A DNA stretch of 39,310 nt from Brevirhabdus sp. (GCA_024637315.1 JAGXFH010000004.1:85351-124660); one strand, 5' to 3'; positions 25,705-34,319 are shown, numbered from the stretch's first letter. Program-made: numbers and translations. Notes: a model not told the origin generated them from the letters alone.

Positions 25705-26733
25705 TCAGCGCCGGACCCTGCGCGCAACGACCGGGGCCACCAGGATCACCACGAAAATGCGCAGCAGGTGGTGGGCCACGACAAACGCGACATCCGCCCC
25801 CGCCACCAGCGCGATGACCGCCATCTCGGCCTGCCCACCGGGCAGGAAGGCCAGCCAGACATCCAGCGTGCCGGCGGGGCTGAGCCGCAGCGCCAGTTCG
25901 ATGAACGAGAACGCGACGAAAGCGAGGATCGCGGCATAGGCCAGCCCCGCCACCACGTCCTGGCGCAATTCGCGGGTGGTGATGCCGGCATATTTTGCCC
26001 CCACCGCGATGCCGATGAAGAACTGCGCGATCCAGATCATCTCGGCCGGCGGACGGCTGTGGATGACCCCGGCCAGCGACAGCGCCGCGGTCATGATCAG
26101 CGGCCCGAGGATTGACGCGCCGAAGAGCCCGATCCGCTCGCCCGCCTTCCAGCCGACAATGCCCGCCGCCACCATCAGCGCAATCTCCCACAGCGGATAG
26201 CTGGCGGCCGGTGCCCCCGGCGCGCGGGTCAGATCAAGGTCGTAGACCAGCGTCAGCAGGACCGGCGCGACGGTGACGATCGCCAGCACCCGGGTGGCGT
26301 GGATCAGCGACATCGCGCGGACATTGCCGCCGGCCTCTTCGCCGAAGATCAGCATGTCCTGCAAACCGCCGGGCATCGCCGCATAGAACGCGGTCGGATG
26401 ATCGTAGCGCATCACCTTGCGGAAGAACGGATAGCCGATCAGCCCGATCGCCAGCACGTAGACCGGGATCAGCGCCAGCGTCGGCCCGTGGCCGGGCAGT
26501 GTCACGATCATCTCGGGCGTGACGGTCGAGCCGATCGCCACCCCCAGAAAGGTGCGAAAGGACGTCCCGACCGTCCCCATCCCTTGCAAGCCTGCCCCGG
26601 CCAGCGCAAAGGCGAGGCAGCCCAGCATCGGCCCCAGCAGCAGTGGCAGCGGCAAGCCGGCCAGCAGGAAAACTGCCGTTCCGATCAGGGCGGCGGCAAG
26701 GGTGACGATCCGGGCGCGCGACAAGATGGCCAT
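25705..26733 (-). CDS. AbrB family membrane protein
   Basis: This 342-residue integral membrane protein has about ten hydrophobic segments and matches the AbrB (putative ammonia monooxygenase regulator) family of membrane proteins, unrelated to the Bacillus DNA-binding AbrB. Typical elements are [33 protein letters not shown] and [21 protein letters not shown], which repeats in a similar form in the second half ([18 protein letters not shown]). The internal duplication suggests a transporter-like fold; the substrate is unknown. The start is the ATG at 26733, with a TTG 12 codons upstream as alternative. It is divergent from the MoxR gene, with an 11-bp inverted repeat between. Confidence 0.85.
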   Translation of the reverse strand: MAILSRARIVTLAAALIGTAVFLLAGLPLPLLLGPMLGCLAFALAGAGLQGMGTVGTSFRTFLGVAIGSTVTPEMIVTLPGHGPTLALIPVYVLAIGLIGYPFFRKVMRYDHPTAFYAAMPGGLQDMLIFGEEAGGNVRAMSLIHATRVLAIVTVAPVLLTLVYDLDLTRAPGAPAASYPLWEIALMVAAGIVGWKAGERIGLFGASILGPLIMTAALSLAGVIHSRPPAEMIWIAQFFIGIAVGAKYAGITTRELRQDVVAGLAYAAILAFVAFSFIELALRLSPAGTLDVWLAFLPGGQAEMAVIALVAGADVAFVVAHHLLRIFVVILVAPVVARRVRR

Positions 26734-26767
26734 GCCGGTTCGAAAGACATGGCGACCCGCGATGTGC

Positions 26768-26804
26768 AAGCTGCACTTGACGCCTTGGCGCGTAAGTGCA
26801 GCTT
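26768..26804. promoter_or_regulatory. 11-bp inverted repeat between divergent genes
   Basis: AAGCTGCACTT (26768-26778) and AAGTGCAGCTT (26794-26804) are perfect inverted arms with a 15-base spacer, in the 92-base gap between the AbrB-family gene and moxR. Symmetry, spacing and position suggest an operator for a dimeric regulator controlling one or both genes. There is no T-run, so it is not a terminator. Confidence 0.5.
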
Positions 26805-26825
26805 AGGCAAGGCAGAGGAGAGCCA

Positions 26826-27737
26826 ATGACCAACCCCCCCGGTTCCATCGACGCGGTGCAGGCGATGCTGGCGGCGCAGAATTATGTCTGCGACCGGTCG
26901 CTGGCCACCGTGGTCTTTCTTGCGCTCAAACTCGGACGGCCGCTGTTTCTGGAAGGCGAGGCCGGGGTCGGCAAGACCGAGATCGCGAAATCCATCGCCG
27001 CCGGGCTGGGCCGCCGGCTGATCCGGCTGCAATGCTACGAGGGGCTGGATGCCGCCAGCGCGGTCTACGAATGGAACTTCGCCGAGCAGATGATCGCGAT
27101 CCGCACCGCCGAGGCGACCGGCGGTGCCGACCGCGACGTGCTGAAGACCGAGCTGTTTACCGAGGACTACCTGATCGAGCGCCCGCTGCTGCAAGCCATG
27201 CGGCCGCAACCGGGCGGCGCGCCGGTGCTGCTGATCGACGAGCTGGACCGCACCGACGAGCCGTTCGAGGCGTTCCTGCTGGAGGCGCTGTCGGATTTCC
27301 AGGTCACCATCCCCGAGCTTGGCACAATCCGCGCGCCCGAGCCGCCGATCGTGATCCTGACCTCGAACCGCACCCGCGAAGTCCATGACGCCCTGAAGCG
27401 CCGCTGCCTGTATCACTGGGTCGATTACCCGGCCTTCGCGCGCGAGATCGAGATCGTCGAGGCCCGCGCGCCGGAAGCCTCTGCCGCGCTCAGCCGCGAG
27501 GTGGTGGCCTTCGTGCAGAAACTGCGCACCGAGGATCTGTTCAAGAAGCCCGGCGTCGCCGAAACCATCGACTGGGCGAAATGCCTTCTGGCGCTCGACG
27601 TGATCTCGCTGTCGCCAGAGGTGATCGCCGACACGCTGGGCGCGATCCTGAAATACCAGGACGACATCCAGCGCATCCGGGGATCAGAGGCGAAGCGGCT
27701 GCTTGACGAGGTGCGGGCGGAACTGGCCCCGGCATGA
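26826..27737 (+). CDS. MoxR-type AAA+ ATPase (CoxD-like)
   Basis: MoxR ATPases act with VWA proteins as chaperones for metal-cofactor insertion. In CO dehydrogenase clusters the equivalent CoxD helps build the active site. The 303-residue product has Walker A GEAGVGKTEI (about residues 43-52), Walker B VLLIDELDR (about 133-141), sensor 1 VILTSNRTRE, and sensor 2 region KRRCLYHWVDYP. It is cytoplasmic. The ATG at 26826 has GGAGAG about 7 bases upstream. It is followed by the CoxE-like gene, and both lie upstream of the coxSLM genes on the same strand, though separated by the OmpA-like gene. Confidence 0.9.
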   Translation: MTNPPGSIDAVQAMLAAQNYVCDRSLATVVFLALKLGRPLFLEGEAGVGKTEIAKSIAAGLGRRLIRLQCYEGLDAASAVYEWNFAEQMIAIRTAEATGGADRDVLKTELFTEDYLIERPLLQAMRPQPGGAPVLLIDELDRTDEPFEAFLLEALSDFQVTIPELGTIRAPEPPIVILTSNRTREVHDALKRRCLYHWVDYPAFAREIEIVEARAPEASAALSREVVAFVQKLRTEDLFKKPGVAETIDWAKCLLALDVISLSPEVIADTLGAILKYQDDIQRIRGSEAKRLLDEVRAELAPA

Positions 27738-27739
27738 GG

Positions 27740-27763
27740 CATCATTCGTCGGCAAATATCCCC
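27740..27763 (+). repeat. 24-bp Rhodobacterales-type intergenic motif, copy 1
   Basis: An 11-base block (catcattcgtc) and a 10-base block (aaatatcccc) are separated by three variable bases. The same layout occurs at 37537-37560 (reverse) and 37670-37693 (forward). A GC-rich hairpin follows on the cccc side, here at 27769-27795. The motif begins just after the moxR stop. Confidence 0.75.
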
Positions 27764-27768
27764 GGGGG

Positions 27769-27795
27769 GGCAGGGGGGCAGGCAGCCCCCCTGCC
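27769..27795 (+). promoter_or_regulatory. Strong hairpin before the CoxE-like start codon
   Basis: GGCAGGGGGGC (27769-27779) pairs perfectly with GCCCCCCTGCC (27785-27795) around a 5-base loop, ending five bases before the ATG at 27801. It occupies the ribosome-binding region, and no Shine-Dalgarno sequence is visible. It lacks a T-run. It could limit translation of the next gene. Confidence 0.55.
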
Positions 27796-27800
27796 AGCAG

Positions 27801-29063
27801 ATGCCTGACTACGCGCCGCTCGACATTCCCGACCACGGCAAGCTGACGCACAACATCACTCATTTCGCCCGTGCGCTGCGCAAGGCCGGATTGCCGGTCG
27901 GGCCGGGGCGGGTGGTCGAGGCGATCCGGGCGGTCGAGGCGGCGGGATTCTCGTCGAAGCCGGATTTCTACTGGACGCTGCACGCCTGCTTCGTCTCGAA
28001 GCCCGAGCACCGCACCGTCTTTCGGCAGATCTTCCGGCTGTACTGGCGCGATCCGCGCTATCTTGAGCACATGATGGCGATGCTGCTGCCGGCGATCCGC
28101 GGCGTGCAAGAGGATCGCCCGGCCGAGGCGGGCGAGAAACGCGCCGCAGAGGCGCTTCTGGACGGGGCCAACCGCGATCTGCCCGACCGGGCAAAGGGCG
28201 AAGAGGAGGAAGCCCGGGTCGAGATCGACGCCTCGCGCACGGCCTCGTCCGAAGAAAAGCTGCGCAGCCTCGATTTCGAGCAGATGTCGACCGCCGAAAT
28301 GGCCGCGGCCAAGCGGATGCTGGCCCGCCTGACCCTGCCGGTCAAGCCGCTGCAATCGCGCCGCACCAAGGCCGATCTTCTGGGCCACCGGGCCGACTGG
28401 CGCGGCACGATGCGCGCAGCGATTCGGCAGGGCGGCGAGGTCACCAGGCTGTCGCTGCGCTCGCGCCGCACGCGCTGGCCGAACCTCGTGGCGCTGTGCG
28501 ACATCTCGGGTTCGATGAGCCAGTATTCCCGCGCGGTGCTGCATTTCCTGCATGCCGTTTCCAATGAACAGGGCGCCGGCTGGGCGCGGGTCCATGCCTT
28601 CACCTTCGGCACCCGGCTGACCAACATCACCCGGCATCTGGCGACCCGGGATGTCGATGCGGCGCTGAAAGCCGCCGGGCGGCAGGCGCGCGACTGGGAG
28701 GGCGGCACCCGGATCGGGCACTGCCTGCACGCGTTCAACCGCGACTGGTCGCGGCGGGTGCTGGGGTCGGGCGCGGTCGTGCTGCTGATCACCGACGGGC
28801 TGGACCGCGACGATCCCGACCGGCTGGGCCGCGAGATGGAGCGTCTGGCGCTATCCGCGCGGCAGGTGATCTGGGTCAATCCGCTGCTGCGCTGGGACGG
28901 GTTCGCGCCGAAGGCACAGGGCGTGCGCGCGATGTTGCCCCATGTCACAAGCCTGCGGGCGGGGCATAACATCGCCGCGCTGGGGGCCCTGGCCGACGCG
29001 ATCAGCCGCCCCGGCGATGGCGGCGAAAAGGCGCGTCTGATGGCGCTGATGGGGGATACCTGA
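27801..29063 (+). CDS. coxE: CoxE-like VWA domain protein
   Basis: CoxE-type VWA proteins partner MoxR ATPases in maturing molybdenum hydroxylases. The 420-residue product has an N-terminal helical region typical of the family (HFARALRKAGLPVGPGRVVEA), a charged middle part, and a C-terminal VWA domain with MIDAS DISGSMSQYS (about residues 234-243), VHAFTFGTRLTNIT, and LLITDGLDRDD (about 331-341). No signal peptide, so it should be cytoplasmic. It starts 63 bases after moxR, behind a strong hairpin. The pairing with moxR and the xdhC/coxSLM genes nearby support the assignment. Confidence 0.88.
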   Translation: MPDYAPLDIPDHGKLTHNITHFARALRKAGLPVGPGRVVEAIRAVEAAGFSSKPDFYWTLHACFVSKPEHRTVFRQIFRLYWRDPRYLEHMMAMLLPAIRGVQEDRPAEAGEKRAAEALLDGANRDLPDRAKGEEEEARVEIDASRTASSEEKLRSLDFEQMSTAEMAAAKRMLARLTLPVKPLQSRRTKADLLGHRADWRGTMRAAIRQGGEVTRLSLRSRRTRWPNLVALCDISGSMSQYSRAVLHFLHAVSNEQGAGWARVHAFTFGTRLTNITRHLATRDVDAALKAAGRQARDWEGGTRIGHCLHAFNRDWSRRVLGSGAVVLLITDGLDRDDPDRLGREMERLALSARQVIWVNPLLRWDGFAPKAQGVRAMLPHVTSLRAGHNIAALGALADAISRPGDGGEKARLMALMGDT

Positions 29064-29178
29064 CCGCCCTGGGCGCGATAACGACAATGTGCAATGTGCG
29101 CGCAAATCTTTTGTGGGAACTGTTTTGCGGCTTGAGCGTTCCGTATTGGATATCCGTTGAGCGGTTAAGGAAAAAAAC

Positions 29179-31095
29179 ATGACCCTGAAGATACTTCGTA
29201 CCTCGACCAGCCTTGCGCTGATCATGTCGCTGGCCGCGCCGATGCCTGTCTTGGCGCAGGCCGTCACCCTCGATACGCTGCCCGATTGCGGCGCCGACAT
29301 CGCGCCGCCCTGTCTGCAGGAAGACGGCATGGTGCTGATGGAAGACGGCGTGGCACTGGACGCCGACGCCGCCGAGGCGGCGCTTGCGGCCGAAGCGGAT
29401 GCAGAAGCGGATGCGGAAGTCGACACCGACGCCGCAGCGGCCGAAGCTGCCGCCAAAGCCGAGGCTGAAGCTGCCGCCAAAGCAGCCACCAAGGCCCCTG
29501 AAGACGCGGCCGCCGCCGAAGCGGCCGAAGCGGAAGCCGCCGCCGCCGAAGAAGCGGCCAAGGCCGAGGCCGAAGCCGCCGGGGCCGACGAGGCCGCGAA
29601 GGCCGAAGCGGAAGCCGCGAAGGCCGCCGAAAAAGCCACCAGGGCGGCCGAAAAAGAAGCTGCCAAGGCTGCCAAAGACGCCGCCAAGGCCGAGGCCAAG
29701 GCTGCCGATGACGCCGCTGCCGACGAGGCCGCGAAGGCTGAAGCGGAAGCCGCGAAGGCAACCGAAGCCGCCGAGGTAGAGGCCACCGCCGAAGCCGCCG
29801 CCGAAGCAGAAGCCGCCGCCGAAGCCGAAGCCGCCGCCGAGGCTGCGACTGACGATGAGGCCGCCCCCGAAGCGACCGAAGTGGAAGCCGTGGCCGAGCA
29901 AGAGCCGGTCGTCATCGAAGAGCCCGAGACGGTGATCTCCGAAGATACCGGCCTGAGCGAGGAAGCCGCCAAAGCCGAAGCCGAAGCCGCGGCCGCGGAC
30001 CAGGCGGGCCAGGATGAAGCCCCGTCGGCCGCCGTCGCGGCCTCTGCCGACGGCGAGACGACGACTGCCGAATCCGACGCCGAAGTGACCGTGACGACCG
30101 TCACCGAAGCAGATGTCCGCTCCAGCGACGAGGAATTCGCGCCGCAGGCCGCTGCAAGCAAGGAGAAGCGGGCAAAGAGGGCCGACAAGGACGATGATGA
30201 CGGCTTGAGCGATCTGGAAAAGATCCTGCTGGCCGCAGGCGGGGTCGCCATTGTCGGCGCGATCCTGAACAACGGCGCGCGGGTGGTCGAGAATACCGGC
30301 GACCGGGTCGTGGCGCAGCGCGATGACGGCTCGATCTACGTGCTGAAGGACGATGACGCGCTGGTGCGCCGCCCCGGCAGCACGGTCGAGACGCAGAGCT
30401 TCGACGATGGCTCGACCATCACCACCGTGACCAAGGCCAATGGCGACACGGTGCGCACGATTCGTGACGCCCAGGGCCGGGTGTTGCGCCGGTCGCGTGT
30501 GCTGGCCGATGGCAGCGAATACCTGCTGTTCGACGATACTGCCGTGTATGAAAGGGTCGATGTCTCGACGCTGCCGCGCACCCGTGCAGAGCGTCTGGAC
30601 TACGCCGATCAGGATGTCGCCCTCGAGGCCGCGCTGAACCGCGATCTCGGGTATGATGTCGGCCGCAGCTTCTCGCTCAGCCAGATCCGCAGCATCCGCG
30701 CGGTCCGCGAACTGGTGCCGCAGATCGACCTGGATGCGATCACCTTCGAAACCGGGTCGGCCGCGATCCGGGCGTCCGAGGCGCAGAAGCTCGCCCGCCT
30801 TGGCCGCGCCATGCAGAAGGTGATCGAGGATCGCCCCGACGAGGTGTTCCTGATCGAGGGTCATACCGATTCCGTCGGCAGTGCCGTGTCGAACCTGACG
30901 CTGTCGGACCGCCGTGCGGAATCGCTGGCGCTGGCGCTGACCGAGTATTTCGACATTCCGCCTGAAAACCTTGTGGTTCAGGGCTATGGCGAAGGCTATC
31001 TGAAGGTCGCGAGCGAAGGTGACGTGCGGGCCAACCGCCGCGTCGCGGTGCGCCGGATCACGCCGCTGCTGGGCTTCCAGTCCGCGTCGCGGTAA
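29179..31095 (+). CDS. OmpA-like protein with long Ala/Glu/Lys coiled-coil region
   Basis: This 638-residue envelope protein has a signal peptide (about 1-28, cleaved near VLAQA), a stretch of about 200 residues made almost only of Ala, Glu, Lys and Asp (about 55-250), an acidic linker, a short hydrophobic segment (KILLAAGGVAIVGAIL, about 350-365), a beta-rich part with DGS repeats, and a C-terminal OmpA peptidoglycan-binding domain (about 515-630, with EGHTDSVGS, LSDRRAESLA and VQGYGEGYL). It probably links peptidoglycan to the envelope. It sits between coxE and xdhC with no evident tie to molybdenum enzymes and ends in a strong terminator. AAGG lies about 8 bases before the ATG. Confidence 0.88.
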   Translation: MTLKILRTSTSLALIMSLAAPMPVLAQAVTLDTLPDCGADIAPPCLQEDGMVLMEDGVALDADAAEAALAAEADAEADAEVDTDAAAAEAAAKAEAEAAAKAATKAPEDAAAAEAAEAEAAAAEEAAKAEAEAAGADEAAKAEAEAAKAAEKATRAAEKEAAKAAKDAAKAEAKAADDAAADEAAKAEAEAAKATEAAEVEATAEAAAEAEAAAEAEAAAEAATDDEAAPEATEVEAVAEQEPVVIEEPETVISEDTGLSEEAAKAEAEAAAADQAGQDEAPSAAVAASADGETTTAESDAEVTVTTVTEADVRSSDEEFAPQAAASKEKRAKRADKDDDDGLSDLEKILLAAGGVAIVGAILNNGARVVENTGDRVVAQRDDGSIYVLKDDDALVRRPGSTVETQSFDDGSTITTVTKANGDTVRTIRDAQGRVLRRSRVLADGSEYLLFDDTAVYERVDVSTLPRTRAERLDYADQDVALEAALNRDLGYDVGRSFSLSQIRSIRAVRELVPQIDLDAITFETGSAAIRASEAQKLARLGRAMQKVIEDRPDEVFLIEGHTDSVGSAVSNLTLSDRRAESLALALTEYFDIPPENLVVQGYGEGYLKVASEGDVRANRRVAVRRITPLLGFQSASR

Positions 31096-31117
31096 ACTCT
31101 CGCCCTCAGATGAACGA

Positions 31118-31148
31118 ACGGGCGGTCCGGCAACGGGCCGCCCGTTTT
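31118..31148 (+). terminator. Rho-independent terminator after the OmpA-like gene
   Basis: ACGGGCGG pairs with CCGCCCGT, extended by CCG/CGG past one mismatch, around a GCAA loop, followed by TTTT. It lies 23 bases after the stop. It separates the moxR-coxE-ompA stretch from the xdhC-coxM genes, which therefore need their own promoter. Confidence 0.85.
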
Positions 31149-31401
31149 CATTTGCCGCAGGGTTCGGGTTGCGCGGGCACCGGGTTTCGGGGTCTCGTCC
31201 GGGCGCGGCACCGCCCCCCGGACCTGCGCTGACCCTGATGTTCGTCCATGTCGTTGCAGAGTCCGTCGCCCGGTTGTGCCCGCCGGCCCGGCCCGATCCG
31301 GAAAGTTGCGCCAAGGCTCTTCTGGACCGCGCGGATGTAGCCTATGCTGGTGTCAGATCGTCGCGCAACACCTGCTTCCAGACAAGGATCACCCGCCGCC
31401 C
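31149..31401. other. Intergenic region before xdhC
   Basis: After the terminator, about 250 bases precede xdhC. No gene is supported. A promoter for xdhC is expected here, but I cannot pick out a convincing -35/-10 pair. Confidence 0.4.
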
Positions 31402-32385
31402 ATGACACTCGGCTTCGACGACATCCCGGAAACCGCGCTGGCGTGGCACCGTGACGGAAACCGGGCCGCGCTGGCCACCGTTGTGCAAACCTGGGGCTCT
31501 GCGCCGCGGCCGGTCGGAAGCCAGCTGGCGATTTCGGGCGAGGGCGCGATTGCCGGGTCGGTCTCGGGCGGTTGCGTCGAGGGCGCGGTGGTGGTCGAGG
31601 CGATGGAGGCCCTTGCGGATGGCAAGCCGCGCATCCTGACCTACGGCGTCAGCGATGACGAGGCCTTCGCGGTCGGGCTGGCCTGTGGCGGCACGATCCG
31701 GGTCATGGTGGAACCGGTCGGCGCGGCGCTGCCCGAGGATATGCTGGCCCGGATCTGCGCCGCCCGCGCCGAGCGGCGGGCGCTGGCCTATATCGTCGAT
31801 ACCAATACCTGGGAGCGGCGGCTGGCGGACGCCACCGATGCGACGCTGGGCGCGGCCATTGCGGCGCGGTTCCGGTCCGACAGGTCCGGGTTCGAGGAGG
31901 CCGCGTTCATCGGCATCCACAATCCGCCGCTGCGCATGGCGGTCGTCGGCGCTGTCCACATCGCCCAGCCGCTGATGCAGATGGCGCGGCTGGCGGGCTA
32001 TGACGCGGTGCTGATCGACCCGCGAGAGGCGTTCGGCGCGGCGGCGCGGTTTCCCGGCGAGACGATCAGCCATGACTGGCCGGACGAGGCCCTGGCCGCG
32101 CACGGCCTCGATGCCCGCACCGCGGTCGTCACGCTGACCCATGATCCGAAGCTTGACGATCCGGCGATCGTGGCGGCGCTGCGGTCGGAGGTGTTCTATC
32201 TTGGCTGTCTCGGCTCGACCCGGACCCATGCCAAGCGCGTGGACCGGCTGAAAGAGGCCGGGTTTTCCGAGGCCGAGATCGGCCGCATCCACGCACCCGT
32301 GGGCCTAGACATCGGCGCGCGATCGCCGGCCGAAATCGCCGTGGCGATCATCGCCGAGATCACCCAGAGGCTGCGGCAGGCATGA
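31402..32385 (+). CDS. XdhC/CoxI-type molybdenum cofactor insertion protein
   Basis: XdhC-family proteins bind, sulfurate or protect the molybdenum cofactor and hand it to xanthine dehydrogenase-type enzymes; CoxF and CoxI are the forms in CO dehydrogenase clusters. The 327-residue product has the N-terminal XdhC/CoxI domain with TWGSAPRPVGSQLAIS and SVSGGCVEG (about residues 30-65), where the Cys is conserved, and a C-terminal Rossmann-like domain with VVGAVHIAQPLMQMA and YLGCLGSTRTHAKR. The ATG at 31402 is the family-like start. The stop overlaps the next gene by four bases (ATGA at 32382-32385), so they are coupled. Confidence 0.92.
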   Translation: MTLGFDDIPETALAWHRDGNRAALATVVQTWGSAPRPVGSQLAISGEGAIAGSVSGGCVEGAVVVEAMEALADGKPRILTYGVSDDEAFAVGLACGGTIRVMVEPVGAALPEDMLARICAARAERRALAYIVDTNTWERRLADATDATLGAAIAARFRSDRSGFEEAAFIGIHNPPLRMAVVGAVHIAQPLMQMARLAGYDAVLIDPREAFGAAARFPGETISHDWPDEALAAHGLDARTAVVTLTHDPKLDDPAIVAALRSEVFYLGCLGSTRTHAKRVDRLKEAGFSEAEIGRIHAPVGLDIGARSPAEIAVAIIAEITQRLRQA

Positions 32386-33395
32386 GGTTCGGCCCGGTTC
32401 CGGTGGCGCAGGCGGAAGGCGCGATACTGGCGCATTCGCTGGCGGTGGAAACGGGACGGATCCGCAAGGGCAGGGTGCTGACCGCCGAGGATATCGCCGC
32501 CCTGTCTGCCGCGGGCCATGCCGAGATCACCGTGGCGCGGCTTGACGCCGGCGATATCGGCGAGGACGCCGCCGCCGCGATGGTCGCCGCCGCCCTGGTG
32601 CCCGATCCTGACGCCGCGGGTTTGCGCCTGACCAAGGCGGCGACGGGGCGGGTCAACGTCTACGCGACCGGGCCGGGGGTTCTGGGGCTGGATGTGGCGG
32701 CGATCGAGGCGGCGAACCTGGTCGATCCGATGATCACCATCGCCACGCTGCCGTCGCTCGCCCGGACCGGCGACCGGGGGATGGTGGCGACGGTCAAGAT
32801 CATCGCCTACGGCGTCAGCCAAGACGCGGCGCGGCGGGCCGCCGGGCACGCGCGCGGTGCGATGCGGGTGCATCCGGTGCGGATGCGGACCGCGACGCTG
32901 ATCCAGACCGAGATCGGCGAGGCCGATCCGGGCAAGGGCGAGGCGGCGATGGCGGCGCGGCTGACGGCGCTGGGCATGGAGTTGAGCGAGGTTCGCGACG
33001 TCGCGCATGACACCGGACCTCTGGCACGGGCGGTGGCCGAGGCCAGCGGCGATCTGATCCTGATCCTGACCGCCTCGGCCACGTCCGACCCGGCCGATGT
33101 GGCGCCGGCGGCGGTGCGCCGCGCGGGCGGCACGGTGACGCGCTTTGGCCTGCCGGTCGATCCGGGCAATCTTCTGTTTCTGGGGCAGGTGGATGACCGG
33201 CCGGTGATCGGTCTGCCCGGCTGCGCGCGCTCGCCGGCGCTGAATGGCGCCGACTGGGTGCTGGAACGGATCGTGTGCGGTGTGCCGGTCAGCGACGCCG
33301 ACATGGCCGCGATGGGGGTCGGGGGGTTGCTGAAAGACAGCCTGGCCCGCGGCATGCCGCGCGAACGCAAGCCGCCGGCGGGTCGGGCCGGTTGA
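32382..33395 (+). CDS. Molybdopterin-binding (MoeA/CinA-like) protein
   Basis: The 337-residue product resembles the molybdopterin-binding domain of MoeA/CinA-type proteins: an N-terminal MoeA-like segment (AEGAILAHSLAVETGRIRKGRVLTAEDI, read in parts) and a central domain with DLILILTASATSDPADVAPAAV and FGLPVDPGNLLFLGQVDDRPVIGLPGCARSP (in parts), which corresponds to the MoeA GxPxxP region. Related Rhodobacterales proteins are often about 530 residues with a C-terminal MobA/MocA-like nucleotidyltransferase (recalled). That domain is absent here: the protein ends soon after GVGGLLKDS. The cytidylyltransferase needed for the CoxL cofactor must be elsewhere. Coupled to xdhC by overlap. Confidence 0.82.
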   Translation: MRFGPVPVAQAEGAILAHSLAVETGRIRKGRVLTAEDIAALSAAGHAEITVARLDAGDIGEDAAAAMVAAALVPDPDAAGLRLTKAATGRVNVYATGPGVLGLDVAAIEAANLVDPMITIATLPSLARTGDRGMVATVKIIAYGVSQDAARRAAGHARGAMRVHPVRMRTATLIQTEIGEADPGKGEAAMAARLTALGMELSEVRDVAHDTGPLARAVAEASGDLILILTASATSDPADVAPAAVRRAGGTVTRFGLPVDPGNLLFLGQVDDRPVIGLPGCARSPALNGADWVLERIVCGVPVSDADMAAMGVGGLLKDSLARGMPRERKPPAGRAG

Positions 33396-33800
33396 TGCGG
33401 GCCATAGGCCGGGGCTGATCACCCGATGGCCGGCAAAGGGCGGTCGGATCGCGGTGGCGGAGGGCGCACGGCAAGCCGCAGGTGCCGGCCCGACCCCCGA
33501 ACCGGCCCCCGAACCGCCCGCCCTCGCGCAGGGGGGTGTGGTCAGCGAAAGATCGTTCACTTTCAGCTTCTTGTATGGGCAGGGCGTTGCGCGCGTCGGG
33601 TCGCTGGCGGCTTTCAGGAGGTCGGACCGGTGGGCTTGGCTTCGCTCAACCATGCGGGGGAATGAAACTGTCGAACGGAGTGCTTACCCGCCTTGGTGAA
33701 TGATGCCCGGACAGCGGCCCGTGAGCGGTGCGGCAAATCGGGTGTTCTCAAACTGTCGGCAGCGTGTTTAACTCGCCGCAAATCATTTGGGGAGGATCTG
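33396..33800. other. Intergenic region before coxS
   Basis: These 405 bases hold no gene I can support. Short forward frames here are Pro/Arg-rich with no family features, and I see no remnant of a nucleotidyltransferase domain. The last part turns AT-richer and contains a weak promoter candidate at 33745-33772 and the coxS ribosome binding site GGGGAGGA just before 33801. Confidence 0.5.
33745..33772 (+). promoter_or_regulatory. Candidate coxSLM promoter
   Basis: TTCTCA (33745-33750) and TTTAAC (33767-33772) are spaced by 16 bases, each matching four of six consensus positions, about 29 bases before the coxS ATG. The match is weak. Confidence 0.3.
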
Positions 33801-34286
33801 ATGACGAAAGTCTCGATGACGGTGAACGGAAAATCCGTTTCCGGCGACGTGGAAGGCCGCACATTGCTGGTCGATTTCCTGCGCGGCGGGCTGGGGCTGA
33901 CCGGCACGCATGTCGGCTGCGATACCAGCCAGTGCGGCGCTTGCGTGGTGCATGTCGATGGCGCGGCGGTGAAGGCGTGCAGCATCTTCGCGCTGGAGGC
34001 CGAGGGCGCCGAGGTGCGGACCATCGAGGGCATGGCCAATGCCGATGGCTCGCTGTCGAAGATCCAGCAGGCGTTTCAGGACCATCACGGATTGCAGTGC
34101 GGCTTTTGCACGCCGGGCATGGTGATGTCGGCGGCGGCGCTTCTGAAAGACGTCAGGAAACCGACCGAGACCGAGATCCGCGAATATCTTGAAGGCAATA
34201 TCTGCCGCTGCACCGGCTATCACAATATCGTCAAGGCGATCATGGCCGCATCCGGTCAGGACGTGTCTACCATCGCCGCCGAATAG
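33801..34286 (+). CDS. coxS: CO dehydrogenase-type small subunit, 2x[2Fe-2S]
   Basis: CoxS carries electrons from the molybdenum site to the FAD of the medium subunit. The 161-residue product has the plant-ferredoxin-type cluster Cys40, Cys45, Cys48 and Cys60 ([10 protein letters not shown]) and the second cluster Cys100, Cys103, Cys135 and Cys137 (QCGFC, CRC). The C-terminal [16 protein letters not shown] is a family hallmark. All eight ligands are present, so it should be functional. The ATG at 33801 has GGGGAGGA upstream; an upstream open frame is not family-like. It is the first gene of coxS-coxL-coxM, the order usual for form II. Confidence 0.96.
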   Translation: MTKVSMTVNGKSVSGDVEGRTLLVDFLRGGLGLTGTHVGCDTSQCGACVVHVDGAAVKACSIFALEAEGAEVRTIEGMANADGSLSKIQQAFQDHHGLQCGFCTPGMVMSAAALLKDVRKPTETEIREYLEGNICRCTGYHNIVKAIMAASGQDVSTIAAE

Positions 34287-34319
34287 GCGCGCGCCACAAC
34301 AATTCTGGGAGGAATGATC

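Noticed and set aside
24434-25939. 501-codon forward frame
   Set aside because: It is antisense to gcdH, which has full acyl-CoA dehydrogenase motifs.
29400-29860. Possible CRISPR or tandem DNA repeat
   Set aside because: The repetition reflects Ala/Glu/Lys codons in frame; there are no fixed-length repeats with unique spacers.
29002-31314. 770-codon reverse frame, Gly/Phe-rich
   Set aside because: It is the antisense shadow of the repetitive Ala/Glu codons of the OmpA-like gene, whose signal peptide and OmpA domain are clear.
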